From the NCBI GenBank assembly GCA_011321895.1, contig DROK01000184.1, positions 1 through 7,649 of the forward strand: a stretch of 7,649 nt of DNA, given 5' to 3'. Each line of letters opens with the position of its first letter. Position 1 is the stretch's first letter. The translations under genes were made by a program, and so were the position numbers. This stretch comes from Thermodesulfatator atlanticus. Its GTDB lineage: Bacteria > Desulfobacterota > Thermodesulfobacteria > Thermodesulfobacteriales > Thermodesulfatatoraceae. The notes under the pieces are model-generated. The model did no database searches. It saw nothing but the letters and a program-made list of their open reading frames with translations, and had not been told where the DNA came from. Shown one piece after another: positions 1 through 6,018 of the stretch.

Positions 1-28
1 CGGGTATAAGGGAAGAAACCAAGTTCTC

Positions 29-62
29 ACCCCCTGTCGTGATATAAACCACGACAGGGGGT
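29..62. repeat. Perfect 13-bp hairpin with 8-nt loop
   Basis: The left arm (30-41, CCCCCTGTCGTG) is exactly complementary to the right arm (50-61), and A29/T62 adds a pair. The loop is ATATAAAC (42-49). It is followed by TAATTAATT rather than a T-run, so it is not a canonical intrinsic terminator on the + strand, and the - strand exit is no better. The left arm recurs at 267-278 without its partner. Architecture (C-rich start, 8-nt loop with AAA, G-rich end) matches the hairpins nested in the 131-240 element, so it is best read as a member of the same repeat family. Confidence 0.75.
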
Positions 63-130
63 AATTAATTCCAGTAACTTCATACCTGACACCTTCCTGT
101 CCATCGCCAGGCGCAAGCGTACTCCTTCCG

Positions 131-240
131 GTCATCGCGCCCTCTACACGTTTCAAAGTGTAGAGGGCCGAAGCGATCTCAGAGATTGCTTCGCTCCCCC
201 TCGCCACCTTGTAAAGTGCCGAGGGGTCGCTCGCAATGAC
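131..240. repeat. Composite inverted-repeat element with two nested hairpins
   Basis: Outer arms 131-139 (GTCATCGCG) and 232-240 (CGCAATGAC) pair with one mismatch. Inside lie three structures in order. Hairpin A pairs 139-149 with 158-168 around loop GTTTCAAA. A near-perfect palindrome spans 169-193 (CGAAGCGATCTC, A, GAGATTGCTTCG). Hairpin C pairs 197-207 with 216-226, with one C/C mismatch, around loop CTTGTAAA. Folded, this gives a closed multi-branch or cruciform shape. The words GAGATTGCTTCG and CGCAATGAC resemble dispersed intergenic repeats I recall from several bacterial genomes, but that memory is unverified. No transposase or target-site duplication is visible. A MITE-like or REP-like element is the best label; its function is unknown. 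Confidence 0.7.
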
Positions 241-246
241 AATGGG

Positions 247-288
247 GGTCATCCCAGAGTTTGCTTCCCCCTGTCGTGATGATAAACC
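247..288. repeat. Truncated second copy of the repeat scaffold
   Basis: This stretch starts with GGTCATC, as does the left edge of the larger element (130-136). Its CAGAGTTTGCTTC followed by CCCCCT (255-272) aligns with CAGAGATTGCTTCGCTCCCCCT (180-201), with one substitution and a 3-nt deletion. The hairpin module that follows is the left arm of the first hairpin in the window (CCCCCTGTCGTG, 267-278) plus its loop region, but the complementary right arm is missing. Sequence similarity stops at about 288. It therefore looks like a decayed or recombined copy. Confidence 0.55.
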
Positions 289-332
289 CAAAGCCATCTT
301 TTGAGACCGCTTGGGCTGGTGCCAAGAAAAAC

Positions 333-360
333 TTGACACCTGCCTTTTGCCTTTTATTAT
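333..360 (+). promoter_or_regulatory. Sigma-70 type promoter for tRNA-Gly and the operon
   Basis: A perfect -35 hexamer TTGACA (333-338) is separated by 16 bp from a 5/6 -10 hexamer TATTAT (355-360). Transcription would begin near 367, leaving a leader of roughly 8-9 nt before the tRNA. A small dyad CTTGG-N7-CCAAG (310-326), followed by a short A-run, sits just upstream of the -35 and could be an operator or a chance match. I found no comparable promoter between the tRNA and rimP, so this one probably serves the whole operon. Confidence 0.75.
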
Positions 361-375
361 TTTCTATGTAACGGA

Positions 376-451
376 GCGGGTATAGCTCAGTTGGTAGAGC
401 ATCAGCTTCCCAAGCTGAGGGTCGCGGGTTCGAGTCCCGTTGCCCGCTCCA
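376..451 (+). tRNA. tRNA-Gly (anticodon CCC)
   Basis: The full cloverleaf can be drawn. The acceptor stem pairs GCGGGTA (376-382) with TGCCCGC (441-447), including one G-U. The D stem pairs 385-388 with 397-400. The anticodon stem pairs TCAGC (402-406) with GCTGA (414-418) around loop TTCCCAA, placing CCC at 409-411. The variable loop has five nt and the T arm carries TTCGAGT. The discriminator base is T448, the usual one for bacterial tRNA-Gly, and CCA is encoded at 449-451. It decodes GGG glycine codons. It is the first gene after the promoter and appears co-transcribed with rimP, as metY is in E. coli. Confidence 0.97.
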
Positions 452-457
452 GAAAAC

Positions 458-474
458 AAAGCCTCAAAGGCTTT
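458..474 (+). promoter_or_regulatory. Small hairpin in the tRNA 3' trailer
   Basis: AAAGCC (458-463) pairs with GGCTTT (469-474) around a 5-nt loop (TCAAA), starting 7 nt after the tRNA CCA end. No T-run follows directly, so on its own it is a weak terminator candidate. It may protect or guide processing of the tRNA 3' end. Together with the stronger hairpin at 491-518 it makes a tandem pair between the tRNA and rimP. Confidence 0.5.
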
Positions 475-490
475 AAATAGGGTTTTGGTG

Positions 491-518
491 AAAGTGGGCC
501 CTAAGTGCCCACTTTTTT
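491..518 (+). terminator. Intrinsic terminator or attenuator before rimP
   Basis: AAAGTGGGC (491-499) pairs perfectly with GCCCACTTT (507-515) around a 7-nt loop, and the downstream arm runs into TTTTTT (513-518). This is a textbook intrinsic terminator. It ends only 11 nt before the rimP ATG, leaving no room for a separate promoter. The downstream genes must therefore be reached by partial readthrough or antitermination, or from a promoter I do not recognise. NusA, encoded second in the operon, stimulates pausing and intrinsic termination, so feedback at this site is plausible but unproven. Confidence 0.8.
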
Positions 519-529
519 GTTATGTAGAG

Positions 530-1000
530 ATGACCAAAAGAGAAGAGATTATCCAAAAAGTCTGGGAACTGGCAGAGCCGGTCGTAATCAGCCTGGGTTT
601 AGAGCTGGTAGACGTCGAATTTCAGCGGGAGCGCCAGGGGTGGGTCCTGCGTCTTTACATTGATAAACCGGGTGGGGTTAACCTGGGTGATTGTGTCAGG
701 GTGAGTGAGGTTTTGGGCGATCTTTTGGACGCCAAGGATTTTATACACCATGCTTATCATCTGGAGGTCTCTTCGCCGGGGCTAGACCGTCCTTTGCGCA
801 AGAAGGAAGATTTCAAGCGGTTTGCCGGCGATAAAGTCAGGATCCAAATGGAAGAGCCCATAGAGGGGCGGCGTAATTTTACCGGTTTGCTCAGGGGGAT
901 TGAGGGAGAAGATATTTTGTTAGAGGTGGACGGAAGGCTTTGGCGGCTTCCGCGGGACAAGGTCAAAAAGGCCAACATCAAATACGAGTTTGACGTCTGA
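530..1000 (+). CDS. rimP: Ribosome maturation factor RimP
   Basis: RimP assists 30S subunit assembly in the cytoplasm, working around S12 and the central pseudoknot region. The 156-residue product has the family layout. An N-terminal alpha/beta domain (about 1-88) ends in the signature LEVSSPGLDRPL (78-89), and a C-terminal SH3/Sm-like barrel (about 90-156) follows, with a KKANI stretch near its end. I chose ATG 530 because it gives the family's usual N-terminus and length. The frame is open upstream to a TTG at 440, but that start lies inside the tRNA and would also read through the terminator hairpin. The start has no strong Shine-Dalgarno; only AGAG (526-529) abuts it, and a start-stop pair ATGTAG (522-527) sits just upstream. 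nusA begins 10 bp after the stop. Synteny with nusA-infB supports the call. Confidence 0.96.
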   Translation: MTKREEIIQKVWELAEPVVISLGLELVDVEFQRERQGWVLRLYIDKPGGVNLGDCVRVSEVLGDLLDAKDFIHHAYHLEVSSPGLDRPLRKKEDFKRFAGDKVRIQMEEPIEGRRNFTGLLRGIEGEDILLEVDGRLWRLPRDKVKKANIKYEFDV

Positions 1001-1006
1001 GGGGAG
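999..1006 (+). promoter_or_regulatory. Shine-Dalgarno that fixes the nusA start
   Basis: The purine run GAGGGGAG begins within the rimP stop codon and ends 4 nt before ATG 1011. It favours ATG 1011 over an in-frame TTG at 990, which has no such site and would overlap rimP. Confidence 0.65.
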
Positions 1007-1010
1007 AGAG

Positions 1011-2336
1011 ATGGCGGGAGAAATCAAAAAATTGGTAGAACAATTTAGCAAGGAAAAGGGTATTCCGCGGGAAGTAATTATTGAAGCCTTGGTGGAAGGG
1101 ATGAAGGCCGCGGCCCGCAAAAAGTTTGGCCCACGGGCCATAATCGACGCCCAGTACAACGAAGATACGGGAGAGATAGAGGTCTACCGCTTCCGTCGGG
1201 TGGTGGAAAGGGTGGAGGATCCCGAGACGGAAATTTCTTTGGAAGAAGCCCGGCAATATGACCCTAACGTGGAGGTGGGAGACGAAATAGGAACCCAGGT
1301 GGATATCCGGGAACTGGGGCGTATCGCGGCCCAATTGGCCAAGCAGATCTTGACCCAGAAAGTCCGGGGGGCGGAAAGAGAACTCATTTACCAGGAATTT
1401 AAAGACCGGGTGGGGCAGATCGTAAGCGGTTTTGTGCACCGGTTTGACCGGGGTAACGTGATCGTTCAACTGGGTCGGGCTGAGGCCATTTTACCGACTT
1501 CGGAACAGATTCCTACCGAGCGTTACCACCGGGGAGACCGGATCCGGGCCCTGATTATCGAAGTAAACCGCTCGGGGAAGGACCCCCAGATTGTATTGTC
1601 GCGGACACATCCTGACTTCTTAAAGAGGCTTTTTGAATTGGAGGTCCCGGAAATCAGGGAAGGGATCGTGAAGATTATCGCGGTGGCCAGGGAACCAGGC
1701 AGCCGGGCCAAGATGGCGGTGGTCTCCTCGGATCCGGACGTGGATCCGGTAGGGGCCTGCGTAGGCCTTAAGGGGACGAGGGTCCAGGCGGTGGTCCAGG
1801 AATTACGGGGTGAGAAGATCGATATTATCCCCTGGAGTCCTGACCCGGCGAAACTGGTTTACAACGCTTTGGCGCCGGCTGAATGTACCCGGGTGATCGT
1901 AGACGAGGACAACAAGACCCTTGAGGTCATCGTGCCGGACGACCAGCTTTCGCTGGCGATCGGTAAGCAGGGACAAAACGTCCGGCTGGCCTCCAAACTC
2001 CTTGGCTGGCGTATAGACGTGATGAGCGAGTCCCAGTACATGCGCCGCCAGGATCCCAACTTCCAGGAACTCCTGAAGATTGAAGGGATGACCGAGGAGA
2101 TAGCCGCCAAACTTTATGACAAAGGGATCAAGAGCGTGGCTGAGCTGGCTCAGGCGGAAGTGGAACAGGTAGGCGACATCGCCCGGATAAAAAATTCTGA
2201 GGCCGAAGCCTTGATAAAAGCGGCCCAAAAATACCTGGCAGAAAAGAAAGAAGTGTCCGGGGAGGAAGGGGCCCAGGTCGAGGAAAAGGAGGCGGCTTCT
2301 GCGGCGGAGATGAGCGAACATGTTAGCGAAGGCTAA
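1011..2336 (+). CDS. nusA: Transcription termination/antitermination factor NusA
   Basis: NusA binds RNA polymerase and nascent RNA, modulating pausing, termination and antitermination. The 441-residue protein shows, in order: an RNAP-binding N-terminal domain (about 1-125); an S1 domain (about 134-190, starting VGQIVSGFVHRF); KH1 (about 216-277, with GACVGLKG at 248-255); KH2 (about 303-340, with IGKQGQNVRLA at 317-327); and one C-terminal helix-hairpin-helix repeat (about 350-410, LKIEGMTEEIAAKLYDKGI). It closes with an acidic, Ala/Glu-rich tail (412-441). E. coli NusA is longer (495 residues) and has two acidic repeats, so the single repeat here is a moderate family difference. The last 17 bp overlap ylxR, implying coupled translation. 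Presence in the same transcript as the 491-518 terminator suggests autoregulation. Confidence 0.98.
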   Translation: MAGEIKKLVEQFSKEKGIPREVIIEALVEGMKAAARKKFGPRAIIDAQYNEDTGEIEVYRFRRVVERVEDPETEISLEEARQYDPNVEVGDEIGTQVDIRELGRIAAQLAKQILTQKVRGAERELIYQEFKDRVGQIVSGFVHRFDRGNVIVQLGRAEAILPTSEQIPTERYHRGDRIRALIIEVNRSGKDPQIVLSRTHPDFLKRLFELEVPEIREGIVKIIAVAREPGSRAKMAVVSSDPDVDPVGACVGLKGTRVQAVVQELRGEKIDIIPWSPDPAKLVYNALAPAECTRVIVDEDNKTLEVIVPDDQLSLAIGKQGQNVRLASKLLGWRIDVMSESQYMRRQDPNFQELLKIEGMTEEIAAKLYDKGIKSVAELAQAEVEQVGDIARIKNSEAEALIKAAQKYLAEKKEVSGEEGAQVEEKEAASAAEMSEHVSEG

Positions 2337-2652
2337 GCGGCATATTCCGCAAAGATCCTGTATTATTTGTAAGAGAAAGACGGCCAAACACGAATTGCTG
2401 CGCCTGGTGGTGGATGAAAAAGGACGGATACTTTTTGACGAAAAGCAAAGGCTGCCGGGGCGTGGGGCGTATGTGTGCCCCGCACAACCCTGTGTGGCCA
2501 AGCTTTTTACCAAGCATGGAGACAAAAGGCTCCGTTACGCCTTTCGCGGCAAGGCCCGCGAGCTTCCACAAAAAACTATTGATAAAATATTAGAGATTTT
2601 AACCGTACCGAAGGGGGCAACGAAGGGTTATGAGCAAGGTAAGAATTTATGA
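2320..2652 (+). CDS. ylxR: YlxR family protein (RNase P modulator RnpM)
   Basis: This is a small basic RNA-binding protein of 110 residues. The family signature GRGAYVCP is at 47-54, within the layout RSCIICKRK (12-20), a short beta-rich core, then a basic helical C-terminus. In B. subtilis the homologue, renamed RnpM, binds the RNase P RNA and modulates RNase P; the role here is inferred by homology. Four cysteines (C14, C17, C53, C58) form a CxxC...CxxxxC pattern that could bind zinc. The start at ATG 2320 lies inside the end of nusA, with GGAG (2306-2309) about 10 nt upstream, and the 3' end runs 23 bp into infB. The L7Ae-like ylxQ that follows it in B. subtilis is not present. The family is secure; the exact function in this organism is not. 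Confidence 0.93.
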   Translation: MLAKAKRHIPQRSCIICKRKTAKHELLRLVVDEKGRILFDEKQRLPGRGAYVCPAQPCVAKLFTKHGDKRLRYAFRGKARELPQKTIDKILEILTVPKGATKGYEQGKNL

Positions 2653-5368
2653 CTTAGCCAAAGAGATGGGGGTAACCCCAAAGGAGTTGACCAAGCGCAT
2701 CCAGGAGATGGGGCTTGAAGTCAAGAGCCATTCAAGCACCATCAGCGAGGAAGAGGCCGAGCGGGTGCGCCAAGAACTCAAAGAAAAATTGGCTGCCACT
2801 GACCACAAAGAGGAAAAGAAGCAAGAGGCCAAAGGGCGGCCGGTAGTCATCGTCAGACGCAAACACCACGAAGAGGCGCCGAAAAGCGAAGAAGAGGCGG
2901 CTTCTGCCCCTGAACCCCGGAAGCCTGAGAAAAAACTCAAGATCAAGCTGGTCATCAAAAAACCGGTGAAAGCGGCACCCCAACAGGAAGCCCCGGCCGA
3001 GGAAGGGCCCAAGGCCGAGCCTTCCCGGCCTGCTGAGAAGCCCCCGTTGTCCCCTGAAACAACCGCAGGTAGCAAGGAAGAACTCCCGAAAACCGAAGCC
3101 GTTGCCCCCGAAAGCAAGGTCGAAACCCAGACCAAGGAGCCCGCTAAGGCCAAGGCTGAACCCAAACGCGGGCCGAAAGTGGTAGCCCGGGCGGTAGGAG
3201 TCGCCAGGGAAGTCATTGAGCCCAAACCCAAAGAGGAAAAACCCAAAGCCAAGGCGGAAAGGCCAAAACCCAAAAAACGAGTGGTTACGGAGTTTGAGCG
3301 CAGGCCCAAACGGGAAGCCGCACCCCCCAGTCCCCCTGAACCCGAGAAAAAGAAAAAGCGAAAGAAAAAACAGGTAGTTGAACTGGACGAATTTCGCAAG
3401 AAAGCGGCCCGGAAGAAGGCGGCGGCCAAGCCCAAGAGTGAGCGGGAAGAGATCCTCGAAGAACTGGAATTGATGGAAGAGCTGGAAAAGCCCACTGAGG
3501 AATTGCTGGAAACCGTGGAGAAAGAGGCCACGGTGGAAGAACCCACGGAAAAAGAGGCTCAGAAGGCCGCGGCCTCGGCAGAGAAGACGGAACGGCCCCC
3601 CACTCTCCCGCGCAAGGAGAAGAAGATAAAGGTTTACGAGTCCATCCAGGTGGGAGAGCTGGCCAAGGCCATGGGGGTCAAAGCGGCGGATGTCATCCGG
3701 AAATTTATGGAAATGGGCACCATGGTCACCATAAACCAGTCCATTGATCCGGAGACGGCTGCCATCGTGGCGGCGGAATTTGGTTACGAGGTGGAGCAGG
3801 CGGCCATCGAAGAAGAACAACTGCTGGAGTACACCCCTCCTTCTCCAGAAGAGCTTAAACCGCGGCCCCCGGTGGTGACGGTGATGGGGCACGTGGACCA
3901 CGGTAAGACCACGCTGCTTGACGCCATCCGGGAAACTGACGTGGCCGCCCGGGAAGCCGGCGGTATTACCCAGCACATAGGGGCTTATAAGGTCAAGCTA
4001 AAAGATGGCCAGGAGATTACCTTCATCGACACTCCTGGTCACGAAGCCTTTACCCATATGCGGGCCAGGGGAGCCCAGGTCACGGATATCGTCATTTTGG
4101 TGGTAGCAGCGGACGACGGAGTAATGGATCAGACCCGGGAGGCCATTGACCACGCCAAAGCCGCAGGGGTGCCCATAGTGGTGGCCATTAATAAGATTGA
4201 CAAGCCCGAAGCCAACCCGGAAAGGGTCAAAAGCGAACTGGCGGAGTTGGGGCTGGTCCCGGAGGACTGGGGTGGAGACACCCTTTACGCCGAAATTTCA
4301 GCCAAGAAGAAGATCGGTATCGAAGATCTGCTCGAGCTGGTGCTATTGCAGGCGGAAATGCTCGAACTCAAAGCGGCCCCTGACCGGCCCGCCCGGGGAC
4401 GTATCATCGAATCACGCCTGGACAAAGGCCGGGGGCCGGTCGCCACGGTGATCATCCAGGAAGGGACCCTCCATGAGGGAGACCCCTTTGTAGCGGGGAC
4501 GACTTACGGCCGGGTCCGGGCCATGCTTGATGAACGCGGGAAACGCTTGAAAGAGGCAGGGCCCGCTACCCCGGTTGAAATTCTGGGCTTTCAGGAAGTG
4601 CCGCAGGCTGGAGACGATTTCATCGTTATGCCGGACGAGCAAAAGGCTCGCCGCGTAGCGGAATACCGGGCCCGGAAACAGCGCGAGGCGGAGATGGCCC
4701 GCGAGACCAAAATGTCCCTGGAAAAGCTGTTTGAAAAACTCAAGGAAGGAGAGGTCAAAGAACTCAAAGTGGTGCTTAAGGCCGACGTCCAGGGCACACT
4801 TGAGGCTCTACAGGATTCCCTGCGCAAGCTTTCCACCGACGAGGTGCGGGTCAATATCATCCGTTCCGGGATAGGGGCCATCACCGAAAGCGATATCATG
4901 CTTGCCTCGGCTTCGGACGCCATCGTCATCGGTTTTAACGTGAGACCTTCTTCCAAGGCCAAACAGCTGGCGGAACAGGAAAAGGTCGAGGTCCGCTTCT
5001 ACGACGTGATTTACAAGCTCATCGAAGACGTGAAGAAGGCCATGAGCGGGTTGCTCGAGCCCGAATACGAAGAGCGTATCATAGGGGTGGCGGAAGTGCG
5101 GGCCACCTTTAAGGTCCCGAAAGTGGGAGTCGTGGCGGGCTGTTACGTTAAAGAGGGTAAGCTTGAGCGGGGGGCCAAGGTGCGTCTCCTGCGCGACAAC
5201 GTGGTGATTTACACCGGCCGAATAGCCTCGCTCAAACGCTTCAAGGAAGACGTAAAAGAAGTGGTGGCGGGTTACGAGTGCGGCGTGGGCCTTGAAAACT
5301 TCAACGACATCAAGGTCGGCGACGTCATCGAAGCCTTTGAAATGGTAGAAGTCAAAAGAGAGCTTTAA
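2630..5368 (+). CDS. infB: Translation initiation factor IF-2
   Basis: IF2 is the GTPase that brings fMet-tRNA to the 30S P site and promotes subunit joining. The 912 residues show: an IF2N domain (1-52, [12 protein letters not shown]); a long Lys/Glu/Pro/Ala linker (about 55-330) with a KKKKRKKK patch at 240-247; a second IF2N-like domain (333-390); and the G domain. The G motifs are all intact: G1 GHVDHGKT (420-427), G2 GGITQH (444-449), G3 DTPGH (467-471), G4 NKID (521-524) and G5 SAK (557-559). Beta-barrel domain II, domain III ([11 protein letters not shown] from 717) and the fMet-tRNA-binding C2 domain (about 815-905, GYECG at 881-885) follow. The length resembles long IF2 forms such as E. 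coli's (890). ATG 2630 is preceded by AAGGG very close (2623-2627) and AAGGGGG further off (2611-2617). It is probably translated by coupling to ylxR. Confidence 0.99.
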   Translation: MSKVRIYDLAKEMGVTPKELTKRIQEMGLEVKSHSSTISEEEAERVRQELKEKLAATDHKEEKKQEAKGRPVVIVRRKHHEEAPKSEEEAASAPEPRKPEKKLKIKLVIKKPVKAAPQQEAPAEEGPKAEPSRPAEKPPLSPETTAGSKEELPKTEAVAPESKVETQTKEPAKAKAEPKRGPKVVARAVGVAREVIEPKPKEEKPKAKAERPKPKKRVVTEFERRPKREAAPPSPPEPEKKKKRKKKQVVELDEFRKKAARKKAAAKPKSEREEILEELELMEELEKPTEELLETVEKEATVEEPTEKEAQKAAASAEKTERPPTLPRKEKKIKVYESIQVGELAKAMGVKAADVIRKFMEMGTMVTINQSIDPETAAIVAAEFGYEVEQAAIEEEQLLEYTPPSPEELKPRPPVVTVMGHVDHGKTTLLDAIRETDVAAREAGGITQHIGAYKVKLKDGQEITFIDTPGHEAFTHMRARGAQVTDIVILVVAADDGVMDQTREAIDHAKAAGVPIVVAINKIDKPEANPERVKSELAELGLVPEDWGGDTLYAEISAKKKIGIEDLLELVLLQAEMLELKAAPDRPARGRIIESRLDKGRGPVATVIIQEGTLHEGDPFVAGTTYGRVRAMLDERGKRLKEAGPATPVEILGFQEVPQAGDDFIVMPDEQKARRVAEYRARKQREAEMARETKMSLEKLFEKLKEGEVKELKVVLKADVQGTLEALQDSLRKLSTDEVRVNIIRSGIGAITESDIMLASASDAIVIGFNVRPSSKAKQLAEQEKVEVRFYDVIYKLIEDVKKAMSGLLEPEYEERIIGVAEVRATFKVPKVGVVAGCYVKEGKLERGAKVRLLRDNVVIYTGRIASLKRFKEDVKEVVAGYECGVGLENFNDIKVGDVIEAFEMVEVKREL

Positions 5369-5374
5369 AAGGTC

Positions 5375-5665
5375 ATGGTGGTGGGGGTAGTTAAAGTTTC
5401 CTTGCACATCCCTGAGACCAGGTCCCTTAAAGGGAAACGCCAGGTGGTCAAAAGGCTTATTCAACGCGTAAACGGCCGTTTCAAGAACCTGGCCGTCTCA
5501 GAGGTGGCGGACCAGGATCTCTGGCAGAAGGCGGTGATCGGGATCTCGGCGGTGGGGCCAGACAGCCGCTTTATTAACAGTCTCCTGGACAAGGTGCTCG
5601 ATTATATCGAAGAGTTTGATGACTTAGAGGTCATCCAGGCCGAAATTGATATCATTAACATGTAG
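5375..5665 (+). CDS. ylxP: YlxP family protein (DUF503)
   Basis: This 96-residue protein matches the DUF503/YlxP family. It has a hydrophobic first strand (VVGVVKVSLHIPETRSLKGK), a basic helix (KRQVVKRLIQRVNGRF), a core with VSEVADQDLWQKAVIGISAV, and an acidic C-terminal helix and strand. The SLKGKR and DLWQ stretches are the most family-like. No catalytic motif is visible and no biochemical role is firmly established. Its conserved place between infB and rbfA suggests a link to ribosome assembly or translation. It starts 6 bp after infB with AAGG (5369-5372) only 2 nt upstream, so GTG starts at 5378 or 5381 are possible alternatives. rbfA follows after 5 bp. Confidence 0.92.
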   Translation: MVVGVVKVSLHIPETRSLKGKRQVVKRLIQRVNGRFKNLAVSEVADQDLWQKAVIGISAVGPDSRFINSLLDKVLDYIEEFDDLEVIQAEIDIINM

Positions 5666-5670
5666 GTACC

Positions 5671-6018
5671 ATGAAGGGACACCGGGACCGGCGCCTAGCA
5701 GATTTCATCCAAGAAGAGGTCTCCCAGATCATCCGGGAGGAATTAAGTGATCCGGCACTGCAAAGGTTCATTACCATTTCGCAGGTGGAAGTGAGCCCGG
5801 ACCTCAAGAAAGCCAACGTTTATTATCAGGTCCACGGTGACGAAGAAGTGGAGGAAGCGGTGGCCCGGGGTTTCAAGAGGGCCAGGTCTTATATCCGACA
5901 CCTCCTGGCCCAGAGGCTGCACACCAAGTTCGTCCCCGAGCTTGAATTTTTGCCAGACAAGCGGGAAGCAGAAGCCGAACGCCTGGAAGCGCTTTTTGCC
6001 CGGATAAGACATGAATGA
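5671..6018 (+). CDS. rbfA: Ribosome-binding factor A (RbfA)
   Basis: RbfA is a KH-type 30S assembly factor that acts near 16S helix 1 and the decoding region during late maturation and in the cold. The 115-residue product has the family pattern: an N-terminal helix with RLADFIQEEVSQIIREEL, then SDPAL, the strand segment ITISQVEVSPDLKKANVYY, a helix with RARSYIRHLLAQRL, and the conserved PELEFLPD near the end. It is a compact version without a long C-terminal extension; E. coli RbfA is 133 residues. The Shine-Dalgarno is weak (AGGT at 5664-5667) and overlaps the ylxP stop, so translation is probably coupled to ylxP. The stop overlaps nrnA by 8 bp. Confidence 0.96.
   Translation: MKGHRDRRLADFIQEEVSQIIREELSDPALQRFITISQVEVSPDLKKANVYYQVHGDEEVEEAVARGFKRARSYIRHLLAQRLHTKFVPELEFLPDKREAEAERLEALFARIRHE

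Larger units (their letters stand above)
1..375. other. Intergenic region with structured repeats and the operon promoter
   Basis: I see no convincing protein gene in this stretch on either strand. It holds a perfect hairpin (29-62), a composite inverted-repeat element (131-240), a truncated copy of that element (247-288) and a sigma-70 type promoter (333-360). Positions 62-130 show nothing recognisable beyond an AT-rich patch (62-70). The upstream neighbour gene lies outside the window, so whether the first hairpin terminates it cannot be decided. Confidence 0.7.

Noticed and set aside
27..83. Tiny - strand frame of 18 codons reading through the first hairpin
   Set aside because: It has a plausible purine run upstream but is very short, includes the repeat arms and matches nothing I know.
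87..346. Short repeat TGACACCT at 87-94 and 334-341
   Set aside because: Only 8 exact bases with loose flanking similarity; the second copy overlaps the -35 box and chance is sufficient.
1..375. Possible CRISPR array in the repeat-rich leader
   Set aside because: The repeats are not regularly spaced, differ in sequence, and no spacer-like units or cas genes are present.
440..529. Upstream extension of rimP from a TTG at 440
   Set aside because: It would start inside the tRNA and translate through the terminator; RimP homologues begin near ATG 530.
990..1010. Upstream extension of nusA from a TTG at 990
   Set aside because: ATG 1011 has the better ribosome binding site and gives the usual NusA N-terminus.
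1803..2525. Open frame of 240 codons on the - strand opposite nusA and ylxR
   Set aside because: It spans the boundary of two secure + strand genes and encodes nothing recognisable.
2289..2907. Shared 14-mer GAGGCGGCTTCTGC in the nusA tail (2289-2302) and infB linker (2894-2907)
   Set aside because: Both encode Glu-Ala-Ala-Ser-Ala in low-complexity acidic tracts; biased codon choice explains it.
2647..3546. Open frame of 299 codons on the - strand
   Set aside because: A Ser-rich shadow of the infB linker in another frame, with no domain and no independent context.
2732..3976. Long open frame of 414 codons on the - strand
   Set aside because: It lies wholly opposite infB. Its Phe/Leu/Gly-rich product mirrors the Lys/Glu/Pro-rich codons of the IF2 linker, and it has no recognisable domain.
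4808..5464. Open frame of 218 codons on the - strand opposite the infB 3' end
   Set aside because: Composition (His/Phe-rich) is that of an antisense shadow of IF2 domains III and C2.
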